Shown: one piece after another, positions 29,458 through 38,701 of the stretch | Layout of the letters: each line of letters starts with the position of its first letter | Position numbering within the stretch: position 1 is the first letter of the stretch | DNA from: Corallococcus sp. CA053C | Lineage (GTDB): Bacteria > Myxococcota > Myxococcia > Myxococcales > Myxococcaceae | DNA length: 64,000 nucleotides | Assembly: GCF_003611675.1 (NCBI RefSeq) | Contig: NZ_RAWA01000006.1 | Span: 1 to 64,000, forward strand | Direction: 5' to 3' | Translations under genes and position numbers: made by a program | The notes under the pieces: model-generated | What the model was told of the DNA's origin: nothing | Database searches by the model: none | The model's input: only the letters and a program-made list of their open reading frames with translations

Positions 29458-32400
29458 TTGCCCCCCACGCCCCCGTCCGCCCTGGTGACAGGAACCGAGT
29501 ACGAACGCCTGCTCTCCAGCCTCCGTCTGAAGAGTCCCTGGGCGCTCGAGGGTCACACCCCGGAGGAGGTGCGCAGGGTGCTGGATGGCGGAGCGCAGGC
29601 TGCCCGCGTGCAGGGCGGAAGGGTCGACCATGGACCGTGGCGTTCGGTGGTGGACGTCATCGCCGCGCAGTGCAGGCGGCATGCCGACCGCGTCGCGCTC
29701 TCGGAGGGTGCCTCTGAAACCACCTATGCGCGGCTGGAGGAGCGGACCTGTGCCCTGGCCGCCAGCCTGCGGGCCCGGGGCATCGGGCGCGGAGACGTGG
29801 TCGCGGTGGTGCTGGAGCGGGGCCCTGCCTTCGTCGAACTCGCCATCGCCGTCTGGCGCGTGGGTGCGGCCTATCTGCCCCTGGCGCCGTCACATCCCCA
29901 GGCGTGGCGCGAGGACATCCTTCGCAGGGTCGGCGCGGCGCTCGTGGTGGGCTCGCCAGCCAGCGAGGTGCCGGGGGTGCCCTTCCTGGAGTCGGGTGCC
30001 GACGTGGGCTCCGGCGTGGCGGCCGTGGAGGACACGGCGCTTGTCCCGGAGGATCTCGCATACATCATCTGCACGTCGGGTTCGACGGGCGAGCCCAAGC
30101 TGGTGATGACCGAGCATCGCGGCGTCGCCAACCTCCTCCATGCGCAGCGGGACTTCCTGGGGGCGTTGGGGCCGGACACACGGGTGCTGCAGTTCTTCCA
30201 CCCGTCGTTCGATGCCTCCCTGTTCGATCTGCTGATGGCGCTGCCCAACGGAGGCCGGCTGGAGACACTGGATGCGTCGCCGCTCTCCGGAGCGCCGCTG
30301 GCCCACGTGCTGGTAGACCGGCGCATCACCCACGCGGTGCTGCCCGCGACGGTCCTGCGCACGCTGCAACCGGGCGGCTTCCCCGACCTCCAGGTGGTGA
30401 TGAGCACCGGGGACGTGTGCCTTCCGGAGACGGCCCGGCAGTGGGGCGCGCACCACCGCTTCGTCAACGGCTATGGCCCGACGGAGGTGACGGTGGCCAG
30501 CACGCTCCATGCGGTGCACGCCGTGGAGGGGGAGCGCGTGCCCATTGGCCGCCCCCTCTCCAACGACCACGTGGTCATCCTCGATGAGCACCTCCGCCTC
30601 GTCCCCGACGGGGTGCCGGGCGAGCTGTGCATTGGCGGGGAAGGTGTCGGGCGCGGGTATCTGGGGCGGCCCGCCCTTACCGCCGAGCGGTTCATTCCGG
30701 ATGCGTTCGGTCCGGTGCCGGGAGGGCGGCTGTACCGCAGCGGCGACCTGGGCCGGTGGTTGCCGGACGGCACGCTGGAGTTCCTGGGCCGGCGCGACGA
30801 CCAGGTGAAGATTCGCGGCGCGCGCATCGAGCTGGGCCAGGTGGAAGCGGCCCTGGCCGCGCTACCGGACGTGCGGGACGCGGTCGCCCTCATCGACGAC
30901 ACGCGGGAGCGCCTGCTGGGCTACGTGATGCCCGTCACCGGAGCGGCGCTGTCCGGCGACGCGGTGCGCGCGGAGCTTCGACGCAGTCTGCCCGGCTACC
31001 TGGTGCCGGATGTCGTGGTCGTGGTGGAGCTCTGGCCCCTGAACACCAGCGGCAAGGTGGACCGGGCGCGGCTGCCCCGCCCCCCACGCGCGGAGCGGAC
31101 GGACTACCAGCCGCCGGAGTCGCCCGGCGAAGTGGCGCTGGCGGCAATCGCCGCGGCGCTGCTCGGGATGGAGCGGGTGGGGCGCGATGACAACCTGTTC
31201 GAGCTGGGAGGGCACTCGCTGTTCGCCACCCAGCTCGTGGCCCGGGTGCGACGTGTGCTGGGCGCGCAGTTGGAATTGAGCGCGGTGCTCCAGACCCCCA
31301 CGGTGGCCCGGCTCGCGGCGCGCTTGAAGGAGGCGCAGGGTGGGGTGGACCTGGGCCCTCGGGGCGGCGCCGCGGGAATGGCGCTCACGCCTTCGTTTGG
31401 CCAGGAGCGGGTGTGGCTGATGCACAAGCTCAACCCGGACGCGCGGGCCTACCACACGCAGGCGGTGTTCCGTCTCGCGGGCGCGCTGGACCTCGCCGCG
31501 CTGCACGCGAGCCTCACCGACATCGTGCGTCGCCACGACGTGATGCGCTCCCGCTTCCCCGAAGTGGATGGAGAGCTGCGGTGTGAGCTGGAAGCCCCGT
31601 GGGAGGTGGAGCTCCCCCTCCAGGACTTCAGCGGCGTGGACGAAGCGCTGCTGGCCACCCGGGTGGCGGAGGCTGTCCGGGACGCGGTGCAGGCCCCGTT
31701 CGCGCTCGCCGAAGGCCGGCCCTTCCGCTGGCGGCTGCTGCGACTGGGCGCGCAGGAGCACCTCTTCGTGCACGTCGAACACCACATCGTGCACGACGGC
31801 TGGTCCTTCAACGTCTTCGTGCGCGAGCTGCTCAACGGCTACGCCGAACATGTTCGCCACGGCCAGGTGCGACGCCCCGCGCTGGCGGTGCAGTACTCTG
31901 ATTATGCGCGCTGGCAGCGGGAGTGGGTGGGGACCGAGGCCGCAGCGGCGCAGCGCCGCTTCTGGCGTCAGGAATTGGAGGGCGCGGAGACCCGGCTCCA
32001 GCTCCCCCGCCGCGCGGCTCCCGGCGGAAGACGGTTTCGTGGGGTGGCGCCCCGGGTGGAGCTGGACGGCGACCTCGCGCGCCGCCTCCAGGCCCTGGCG
32101 GACCGCAACCACGCGTCCCTCTTCACCACGCTCCTCTCCGCGTTCTTCGTCCTCCTGCACCGGTACACCGGCTCCCAGGATCTGCTCGTCGGCTCCTCGG
32201 TCGCCAACCGGCGCTGGCAGGACACCGAGGGCATGCTGGGCATGTTCATCAACACGGTCGTACTGCGGGGCCGGCTGGACGGGGACCCTTCGTTCGAGGA
32301 GTTCCTGGCGCGGATGCGGCGCACCACGCTGGAGGTCTATGACCACCAGGAGCTGCCCTATGAGCAGATCTTCGCGCAGTCGCCCGCGCGGCATCAGGGT

Positions 32401-34605
32401 GGCTTCAATCCGTTGATCCAGACGATGTTCAACTTCCACGACTCGTCGGTGGGCACGCTCGACGCGTCACCCCTCGACGTCTCCTTCGTGGAGGGACTGG
32501 GCAACGGCTCGGCCAAGTTCGAGCTGTCCGTCGTCGCGGTGCCGCTCTACGCCGAACCGGGGCACATCCAACGGCTGGCCGGGGACGTGGTGAGCATTCC
32601 CCGTTCGGAGGCCCCCGTGCGCTCCAGTCCCCGCTCTTCCCTGAGCGGCATCCTGCTCTCGTGGGAGTTCGACTCCGACCTCTTCGAGGACTTCTTCATC
32701 ACCGGCATGCTGTCCGCGTATCAGCAGCTGTTGCGCTCCATCACCGACGCGCCGGACACCCGCGTGTCCAGGCTGTCGCTGCTGAACGACGCGGACCGGC
32801 GCGCACTCGTCAGCGTGGGCCCACGCCAGGAGGCCCCCTCGTACCGGGTGCCCGACCTGTTCGCCCGCTGGACCCGCCGCGCGCCCGACGCCCCCGCGGT
32901 GAGGTCCGGCGACCGCGTGCTGACCTATGCCGAGCTGACGCGTCGGGCGGAGCACCTGGCGCACCACCTGCGCGGCCTGGGCGTCGGCCGTGAGGCGCTC
33001 GTGGCGGTGTGCATCCCCCGCTCGGCGGAGCTGGTCGTGGCCCAACTGGGAATCCTCATGGCGGGGGCGGCCTTCTTGTCGCTGGATCCAGGCGCTCCTG
33101 CCGCCTGGCTGGAGCCGCTCATGCAGGAGGCCGGGGCCCGCGCCCTGGTCACGACGGCGGTGCTGGCGGGCCGGCTCACCGGCCTGCCCACCGTCGTGCT
33201 GGATGCGCTGCCCCCGGCGTCGTCCGGGCCGCCGCTGCCGGAGGGGAGTCCGTCGGACCTCGCCTACGTCCTCTACACGTCCGGGTCGACGGGCAGACCC
33301 AAGGGCGTTCAAATCGAGCATCACTCGGTCGTGTCCTTGCTGTACCGGACGGCCCTGGCCGAGGACCTGGGACCTGGCAAGACGATGCTGGCGATGGCGT
33401 CGGTGTCCTTCGATATCTCGGTGCTGGAGGTCTGGGGCGCGCTGCTCAACGGCGCCGCGGTCCACTTCCTGCCGCCGGGCTGGGACGTGCCGGGGCTGGC
33501 CCGCTGTCTCATCGACCAGCGCATCACGCATGCGGTGATCCCCCCCGTGGTGCTGCCCCGGTTGGCGGCCGACGCTCCGGAGGCCTTCGCCGCCCTGGAC
33601 CGCGTGGTGGTGGGCGGGGATGTCTTCCCCGTGGAGGCGTTCCGCACGCTCCAGCGCGGAGGCTTCACGAAGGTGACGAACGGCTACGGCCCCACGGAGA
33701 TCACCGTCATGGCCAGCGGACACCGGCTCGACGACGGGCTCGACCCCGAAGCCACCCACGTGCCCATCGGGCGACCGCTGTTCAATGCCCACCTCGTGGT
33801 GCTCGACGCGCACGGGCAGGTGGCTCCGCCGGGCGCCGTGGGGGAGCTCTGCATCGGTGGGGCCGGTGTCGCGAGGGGCTACCGCGACCTGCCGGACCTC
33901 ACCGCCGAGCGGTTCGTGCCGGATCCCTTCGGGTCACATCCGGGTGCGCGGCTCTATCGCAGTGGGGACCTGGCCCGGTGGTTGCCCGGAGGCGTCATCG
34001 AGTTCCTGGGCCGCCGTGATGAACAGGTGAAGGTCCGTGGCGTCCGGGTGGAGCTGGCCGAGGTGCGTGCCGCCCTGGCCGCGCATCCCGGCGTGGTGGA
34101 TGCCCTCGCGCGCGTCGACTCGCGCGGGGAGGAGCCTTGCCTCGTGGGCTATGTCGTGGCCGGGTCGGCAACCCCGGTGTCGGCGCAGGCCGTGCGCGAG
34201 GACCTGGCGCGCAGGGTGCCGGCGCATCTGGTGCCTTCGGAGGTCGTCGTCCTGGAGTCCTGGCCGCTGACTCCGAACGGGAAGGTGGACCGCTCGCGGC
34301 TGCCCGCGACCGACCGGCGCCCGGACGCGCCCTACACGGCGCCGGGGACCGAGGCCGAGGTCCGCGTCGCGGCGGTGGTCTCCGAACTCCTGGGCGTGAG
34401 CCGGGTGGATGTCCATGAGAGTCTGCTCGCGCTCGGCATGCATTCGTTGCAGGCGATGCGGCTGGCCTCTCGGCTGAGCCGGATGGTGGGACGGGAGGTC
34501 GGGCTCGCCACGATCCTCACCGGGCCGACCATCGCGCAGCTGGCCCACGCGCTCGCCGAGGCCCCGGTCGCCAAGCCACTCATCAAGAGGCTGCCACGCG
34601 GATGA
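29458..34605 (+). CDS. Dimodular NRPS (A-T-C-A-T)
   Basis: About 1715 residues. TTG at 29458 is preferred because AGGAG lies six bases before it; ATG at 29416 is the alternative. The domain order is: A1 (CTSGSTGEPK; GYGPTEVT; YRSGDL; NTSGKVDR), T1 (DNLFELGGHSL), C (HHIVHDGWS active site), A2 (YTSGSTGRPKG; GYGPTEIT; NGKVDRS) and T2 (ESLLALGMHSL, with Met replacing Gly but Ser kept). There is no C domain before A1, so it is an initiation module. By hand alignment to GrsA the specificity codes read DAFVMTGVAK (A1) and DILVVGGVMK (A2), neither of which I can assign. No thioesterase is present. The next gene began at 34602 (ATGA overlap) but is destroyed. Confidence 0.9.
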   Translation: MPPTPPSALVTGTEYERLLSSLRLKSPWALEGHTPEEVRRVLDGGAQAARVQGGRVDHGPWRSVVDVIAAQCRRHADRVALSEGASETTYARLEERTCALAASLRARGIGRGDVVAVVLERGPAFVELAIAVWRVGAAYLPLAPSHPQAWREDILRRVGAALVVGSPASEVPGVPFLESGADVGSGVAAVEDTALVPEDLAYIICTSGSTGEPKLVMTEHRGVANLLHAQRDFLGALGPDTRVLQFFHPSFDASLFDLLMALPNGGRLETLDASPLSGAPLAHVLVDRRITHAVLPATVLRTLQPGGFPDLQVVMSTGDVCLPETARQWGAHHRFVNGYGPTEVTVASTLHAVHAVEGERVPIGRPLSNDHVVILDEHLRLVPDGVPGELCIGGEGVGRGYLGRPALTAERFIPDAFGPVPGGRLYRSGDLGRWLPDGTLEFLGRRDDQVKIRGARIELGQVEAALAALPDVRDAVALIDDTRERLLGYVMPVTGAALSGDAVRAELRRSLPGYLVPDVVVVVELWPLNTSGKVDRARLPRPPRAERTDYQPPESPGEVALAAIAAALLGMERVGRDDNLFELGGHSLFATQLVARVRRVLGAQLELSAVLQTPTVARLAARLKEAQGGVDLGPRGGAAGMALTPSFGQERVWLMHKLNPDARAYHTQAVFRLAGALDLAALHASLTDIVRRHDVMRSRFPEVDGELRCELEAPWEVELPLQDFSGVDEALLATRVAEAVRDAVQAPFALAEGRPFRWRLLRLGAQEHLFVHVEHHIVHDGWSFNVFVRELLNGYAEHVRHGQVRRPALAVQYSDYARWQREWVGTEAAAAQRRFWRQELEGAETRLQLPRRAAPGGRRFRGVAPRVELDGDLARRLQALADRNHASLFTTLLSAFFVLLHRYTGSQDLLVGSSVANRRWQDTEGMLGMFINTVVLRGRLDGDPSFEEFLARMRRTTLEVYDHQELPYEQIFAQSPARHQGGFNPLIQTMFNFHDSSVGTLDASPLDVSFVEGLGNGSAKFELSVVAVPLYAEPGHIQRLAGDVVSIPRSEAPVRSSPRSSLSGILLSWEFDSDLFEDFFITGMLSAYQQLLRSITDAPDTRVSRLSLLNDADRRALVSVGPRQEAPSYRVPDLFARWTRRAPDAPAVRSGDRVLTYAELTRRAEHLAHHLRGLGVGREALVAVCIPRSAELVVAQLGILMAGAAFLSLDPGAPAAWLEPLMQEAGARALVTTAVLAGRLTGLPTVVLDALPPASSGPPLPEGSPSDLAYVLYTSGSTGRPKGVQIEHHSVVSLLYRTALAEDLGPGKTMLAMASVSFDISVLEVWGALLNGAAVHFLPPGWDVPGLARCLIDQRITHAVIPPVVLPRLAADAPEAFAALDRVVVGGDVFPVEAFRTLQRGGFTKVTNGYGPTEITVMASGHRLDDGLDPEATHVPIGRPLFNAHLVVLDAHGQVAPPGAVGELCIGGAGVARGYRDLPDLTAERFVPDPFGSHPGARLYRSGDLARWLPGGVIEFLGRRDEQVKVRGVRVELAEVRAALAAHPGVVDALARVDSRGEEPCLVGYVVAGSATPVSAQAVREDLARRVPAHLVPSEVVVLESWPLTPNGKVDRSRLPATDRRPDAPYTAPGTEAEVRVAAVVSELLGVSRVDVHESLLALGMHSLQAMRLASRLSRMVGREVGLATILTGPTIAQLAHALAEAPVAKPLIKRLPRG

Positions 34606-34990
34606 CGACCGCGTTCCCGATGTCGTTCGCCCAGCAGCGACTGTGCTTCCTGCACCGGATGGACCCCACCATTCCACACTGCCAGGGTTCCCGCACCTGT
34701 CGCCCGCGGCGGCGGCACGGCAGGGGAGGCCGCTGGCCTTCTTCCTTCGCCCTGATGCGGAGTACCGGGTGCAGCGGGCCATGGGGCGAGCCGTACTGCG
34801 ATGGATGGGTGGGTGGTCCGGCTCACGGATGCGCCGCTCGACCTGGACAACCCAGCCCACCTGGACGCGCTCATGCGAGCCTACGAGCGCTTCTTGGAGA
34901 TTGGCGGACGCTCAGCGCCATGAACTCGCAGGTCACGAGCCCCACCTGGTACCAGGGGACCCGATCCTCCTGCGAGGCTTCAATCAGGGC
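34602..34990 (+). pseudogene. Remnant of a downstream NRPS gene and other debris
   Basis: ATG at 34602 overlaps the NRPS stop and opens with MTTAFPMSFAQQRLCFLHRM, the C1 motif that starts a condensation domain. After about 25 codons the match ends. A different frame then gives LTDAPLDLDNPAHLDALMRA... and stops near 34922, an unrelated C-terminus I cannot name. So an entire downstream NRPS (one or more modules and the release domain) has been deleted. Confidence 0.7.
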
Positions 34991-36202
34991 TCAGCGCGTG
35001 GCGACGGTCGTCTCCGGCTTCGGCTCCACGGTGGCCTTCGCGGCGGCGATGGCGGCGTTGATGTCCAGCTTGCCGCCGGTGATGACCTTGCCCTTCAGGT
35101 CCGTGTCCAGCTCCACGGTCTTGAGGAGGAGGTCGCGCACCTGCACGGCCGTGAGGTCCGGGTTCTCCGCGAACATGCGCGCGGCGGTGGCGGCCACCGT
35201 GGGCGTCGCCATGGAGGTGCCGCTCATCTCCTCCCACTGGTTGCCCGGCACGGTGCTGAGCACGTCCTCGCCCACCGCGGCCAGGTCCACCACCTTGTCG
35301 CCGTGCGACGAGTAGCTGGCCAGCTTGTCGTTCTTCTTGTCCATCGACGCCACGGTGATGACGTTGGGCAGGTCGATGTTCGCCGGCATGTCCGGCACGT
35401 TGTTCATGTTGCTGCCATTGCCGTTGGCCGTGGCCGCGACGAGCAGGATGTCCGCGTCCGCCAGCTTCTGCACCGCCGCCGTCCAGCGCTTCTGCGACGC
35501 GGCGTCGCGGTACGAATCGCCGAAGCTCGCGTTGGCGGCGCGGATGTTCACGCCGTGCTCGGTCTTCATCTTCACCAGGTAGTCCACCGAGCGCTCGAAG
35601 TTGGTGAGCAGGTCGGCGCCGTCGTACAGGCCGCCCACGCTCAGCACCTTGGCCTTGCCCGCGGCGATGCCGGTGTTGCCCTGGCCGTTGTCCTCGGCGG
35701 CGATGATGCCCGCCACGTGCGTGCCGTGGTCCGTGCCCTCGCCCTTGAACGGGTCGCCGCCGCCGTCGCCCACGTTGAAGCCGTGCACGTCGTCCTTCAC
35801 GCCGTTGCCGTCGTTGTCGAGCCCGTCGCCCGCGACTTCACCCGGGTTCGTCCACATCGCGTCGTCCAGGTCGGTGTGCTTGAAGTCCACGCCGCCGTCG
35901 ATGACCGCGATGACAGGCTCGCCCGTGAGCTTGGGCTTCTCCTTCGACGGATCGACCTTGTTCGCGCCCGGCTTCACCGGGACGTTGGAGGATCCGTAGG
36001 TGAAGGCCGACGCCGGCACGCTGGCGCCCGGAGGCGTGGGGCGGCCCTTCGGGCGGTCCACGAAGTTGCTGGGGCGCGCACCCCGGGTGTCGAAGCCGTC
36101 ACGCACCGTCAGGGCCTTGGCCTTCGGCGCCTGCGCGGAGGAGGACTCGCTGGTACGGGCGGTGGGGCCAACGGACGCGGGGGGCTTGCGGTGGATTTCC
36201 AT
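34991..36202 (-). CDS. Subtilisin-like serine protease (S8) with disordered leader
   Basis: This is a 403-residue protein; ATG at 36202 has GGAGG seven bases upstream. Residues 1-60 are a disordered Pro/Ser/Ala-rich leader containing LTVRDGFDTRG, without a Sec signal. The S8 catalytic domain has Asp102 (AVIDGGVDFKHTDL), His159 (DHGTHVAGI), the oxyanion Asn in ATANGNG, and Ser330 (SGTSMATP). A calcium-loop-like stretch (GDGLDNDGNGVKDDVHG) resembles thermitase-type subtilases. Export by a route other than Sec, or activity inside the cell, is implied. It converges on the broken NRPS remnant. Confidence 0.9.
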   Translation of the reverse strand: MEIHRKPPASVGPTARTSESSSAQAPKAKALTVRDGFDTRGARPSNFVDRPKGRPTPPGASVPASAFTYGSSNVPVKPGANKVDPSKEKPKLTGEPVIAVIDGGVDFKHTDLDDAMWTNPGEVAGDGLDNDGNGVKDDVHGFNVGDGGGDPFKGEGTDHGTHVAGIIAAEDNGQGNTGIAAGKAKVLSVGGLYDGADLLTNFERSVDYLVKMKTEHGVNIRAANASFGDSYRDAASQKRWTAAVQKLADADILLVAATANGNGSNMNNVPDMPANIDLPNVITVASMDKKNDKLASYSSHGDKVVDLAAVGEDVLSTVPGNQWEEMSGTSMATPTVAATAARMFAENPDLTAVQVRDLLLKTVELDTDLKGKVITGGKLDINAAIAAAKATVEPKPETTVATR

Positions 36203-36361
36203 GATGAACCTCCGTGGGGGGCGGAGCGACCTTCGACTCCCACATTGTCGCAGCGCGCCATCCAAAGTTTCCTCGCCCCGGAAGACATCGAACGGTTCGA
36301 TGGCTCGCCTCGAACCTATCGATTGGACCTGGGGGGCCCGGCGCGGCCAGTCTCCGCTCCC

Positions 36362-37969
36362 ATGACGCCCATGATTCGACGCTGCGTGCGGTGGGGGACC
36401 CTGGCGGTCCTGGGGTTGGGCCTGGCCTGCACCCGGGCCGCAAGCGTGCCCGCGAGCCCTCCGGCGCGACCGTCGCTCGTCGTGCTCGTGGTGGTGGACG
36501 GGCTGCGCTACGCGGACGTGGAGCGCTGGCGCGAGCGCTTCGGGCCGGGCGGCTTCCGGCGCCTCCTGGAAGGCGGCGTGGTGTTCGACGCCGCCCGCTA
36601 CCCGTACGCGACGACACAGACGTGCGTGGGGCATGCGACCGTGGCGACGGGCACGCTGCCGGAGCGCCACGGCATCGTCGCCAACACCTGGTACGACCGG
36701 GAGGCGGGCGCGAAGGTGAGCTGCGTGCTCGACGCGGAGAGCCCGTCGCTGGACGGCTCGGGCGGCGCCGGTGTGTCCCCGAAGCGGCTGGGCATGCCGA
36801 CGTTGGGGGATGCGCTGCTCGGCGCGCGTCCGTCATCGCGGGTGCTGGCGGTGGCGCTCAAGGACCGCGCGGCCGTGATGATGGCGGGCCACCGGGGGAC
36901 CGCGTTCTGGTGGGGCAAGGAGGGCTTCACGACGAGCCGTCACTACGCCCAGGCCCTGCCGGAGTTCGTGGCCACCTGGAACGCGGGGCGGCCCCAGGTC
37001 GCGGGCACGTCCTGGGAGCGGAGCGCGGCTCCGGCGCTGTACGCGCAGCTCGGGCCGGACGACGACGTGCACGAGCTTCCGCCGCAGGGCTTCGGGCGCG
37101 TCTTCCCGCACCTCATTCCTCCGGGCGATGGCTTCCTCTACACGCCGTCCGGCGCGGATCAGCTCCTGGACTTCGGCCTCGCCGCCGTGCGCGCGGAGCA
37201 CCTGGGGACGCGGCCCGGCGCGGTGGACCTGCTCGCGGTGGGCCTCTCCACGGTGGACATGGTGAACCACGCCTATGGGCCCGACAGCCACGAGGCGCTG
37301 GACACGTTGCTGCGCGTGGACCGCGCGCTCACGGGCTTCCTGTCCGCGCTGGACCAGGAGGTCGGCGCGGAGCGCGTGCTCGTGGCGCTCACCGCCGACC
37401 ATGGGATGGGCAGCGCACCGCAGCCGGGTGGGCGACTGGACGGCGCGCGGGTGACGCAGGCGTTGGAGGCGGCGCTCGATGCCGCGTACGGAGAAGAGAC
37501 GTGGGTGCAGGCCTTCACCACGCCCTACGTCTACCTGCGCCCGGAGGCCCTGGCGGCGCGAGGCGTGCGGCGGGAGGACGCGCTCGCGGTGGGGGCGAGG
37601 GCCATTGGCGCGCTGCCGGGAGTCGCGCAGGTGCTCACCGACACGCAGGCCCAATCCCATGACAGTCGAGGCCTGACGCCCGCCGTGCGCGCCTCGTACT
37701 TCGCTCCCCGGGCCGGCGACCTCACCGTCCTGCCCGTGTCCGGCGTGCTCCTCGCGCCCGACGCGGACTGCGCCGGCTGGCATGGCGCGCCCTATGAATA
37801 TGATCAACACGTGCCATTGATGCTGGCCGGCCCGGGCCTCAAGCCCGCGCGCCATGCCCGACCCGTGTCGCCCGCGGACGTCGCGCCCACCCTGGCAGCC
37901 TGGCTCCAGGTGCCCCTGCCCGAGGCCACCGGAACGCCGCTCCCCGAGGCAACACCTCCCGCACGCTGA
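36362..37969 (+). CDS. PafA-type alkaline phosphatase / phosphodiesterase lipoprotein
   Basis: This 535-residue exported enzyme of the alkaline phosphatase superfamily has a lipoprotein-type signal (LAVLGLGLACTRA). Metal-site motifs follow the family order: VVVDGLRYADVERW (first Asp), the nucleophile Thr in YATTQTCVGHATVATG, the ERHGI loop, STVDMVNHAYGPDSHEALDT (Asp and His), LTADHGMG (Asp-His) and a final His in YEYDQHVPLML. The use of Thr rather than Ser is as in PafA-like phosphatases. It probably releases phosphate from organic esters in the periplasm. Confidence 0.87.
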   Translation: MTPMIRRCVRWGTLAVLGLGLACTRAASVPASPPARPSLVVLVVVDGLRYADVERWRERFGPGGFRRLLEGGVVFDAARYPYATTQTCVGHATVATGTLPERHGIVANTWYDREAGAKVSCVLDAESPSLDGSGGAGVSPKRLGMPTLGDALLGARPSSRVLAVALKDRAAVMMAGHRGTAFWWGKEGFTTSRHYAQALPEFVATWNAGRPQVAGTSWERSAAPALYAQLGPDDDVHELPPQGFGRVFPHLIPPGDGFLYTPSGADQLLDFGLAAVRAEHLGTRPGAVDLLAVGLSTVDMVNHAYGPDSHEALDTLLRVDRALTGFLSALDQEVGAERVLVALTADHGMGSAPQPGGRLDGARVTQALEAALDAAYGEETWVQAFTTPYVYLRPEALAARGVRREDALAVGARAIGALPGVAQVLTDTQAQSHDSRGLTPAVRASYFAPRAGDLTVLPVSGVLLAPDADCAGWHGAPYEYDQHVPLMLAGPGLKPARHARPVSPADVAPTLAAWLQVPLPEATGTPLPEATPPAR

Positions 37970-38023
37970 GGTCGCGCGGGCAGGGTGGGGGCGTTAGAGA
38001 CGGTCCATTTCAAGGGAGGACCC

Positions 38024-38701
38024 ATGAGCCAGGAACAATGGAACGCGGTTGACCGCTACATCACCGACCACCTGGTGGCGCCGGACGCCGTGCTGGACGC
38101 GGCACTGGAGGCGAGCGCGAAGGCAGGGCTGCCCGCCATCAACGTGGCGCCGAACCAGGGCAAGCTGTTGATGCTCCTCGCCCAGCTCCACGGCGCCCGC
38201 CGCATCCTCGAGGTGGGCACGCTGGGCGGCTACAGCACCCTGTGGCTCGCGCGGGCGCTGCCTCCTGGTGGCCGCGTCATCACGCTGGAGGCGGTGCCGA
38301 AGCACGCGGAGGTCGCCCGGGAGAACATCGCCCGCGCGGGCCTGTCCGACGTGGTGGAGGTCCGGGTGGGCAGCGCCATCGACACGCTGCCCCAGCTGGA
38401 GAAGGAAGGGCAGGCGCCGTTCGACCTGACGTTCATCGACGCGGACAAGGCACGCACGGCGGACTACTTCGCGTGGGCGCTCAAGCTGTCGCGCAAGGGC
38501 AGCCTGATCATCACCGACAACGTCGTGCGCAAGGGCGCCGTCATCGACGCGGCGAACACCGACGCGAACATCCAGGGCATGCGCCGCTTCTACGAGGCCG
38601 TGGCCGCGGAGCCCCGCGTGAGCGCCACCGCCGTGCAGACGGTGGGCAGCAAGGGCTACGACGGGTTCGCGCTCGCGCTCGTCACCGGCGACCCGAAGTA
38701 G
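38024..38701 (+). CDS. O-methyltransferase (catechol/caffeoyl-CoA type)
   Basis: This is a 225-residue class I SAM methyltransferase of the O-methyltransferase family 3. The start at 38024 has GGGAGGA upstream. Visible signs are ILEVGTLGGYSTLWLARAL (SAM motif I), VITLEAVPKHAEVAREN, DLTFIDADKARTADY (metal-binding Asp) and LIITDNVVRKG (second ligand pair). It probably methylates a small catechol or phenol. Its 3' end overlaps the LysR gene by 20 bp on the opposite strand. Confidence 0.88.
   Translation: MSQEQWNAVDRYITDHLVAPDAVLDAALEASAKAGLPAINVAPNQGKLLMLLAQLHGARRILEVGTLGGYSTLWLARALPPGGRVITLEAVPKHAEVARENIARAGLSDVVEVRVGSAIDTLPQLEKEGQAPFDLTFIDADKARTADYFAWALKLSRKGSLIITDNVVRKGAVIDAANTDANIQGMRRFYEAVAAEPRVSATAVQTVGSKGYDGFALALVTGDPK

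Noticed and set aside
30862-32439. A 525-codon minus-strand frame within the NRPS
   Set aside because: It is antisense to clear NRPS motifs on the plus strand.
34643-36361. A long N-terminal extension of the phosphatase gene
   Set aside because: The first 573 codons of that frame run antisense through the subtilase gene. The signal peptide and family match begin at 36362.
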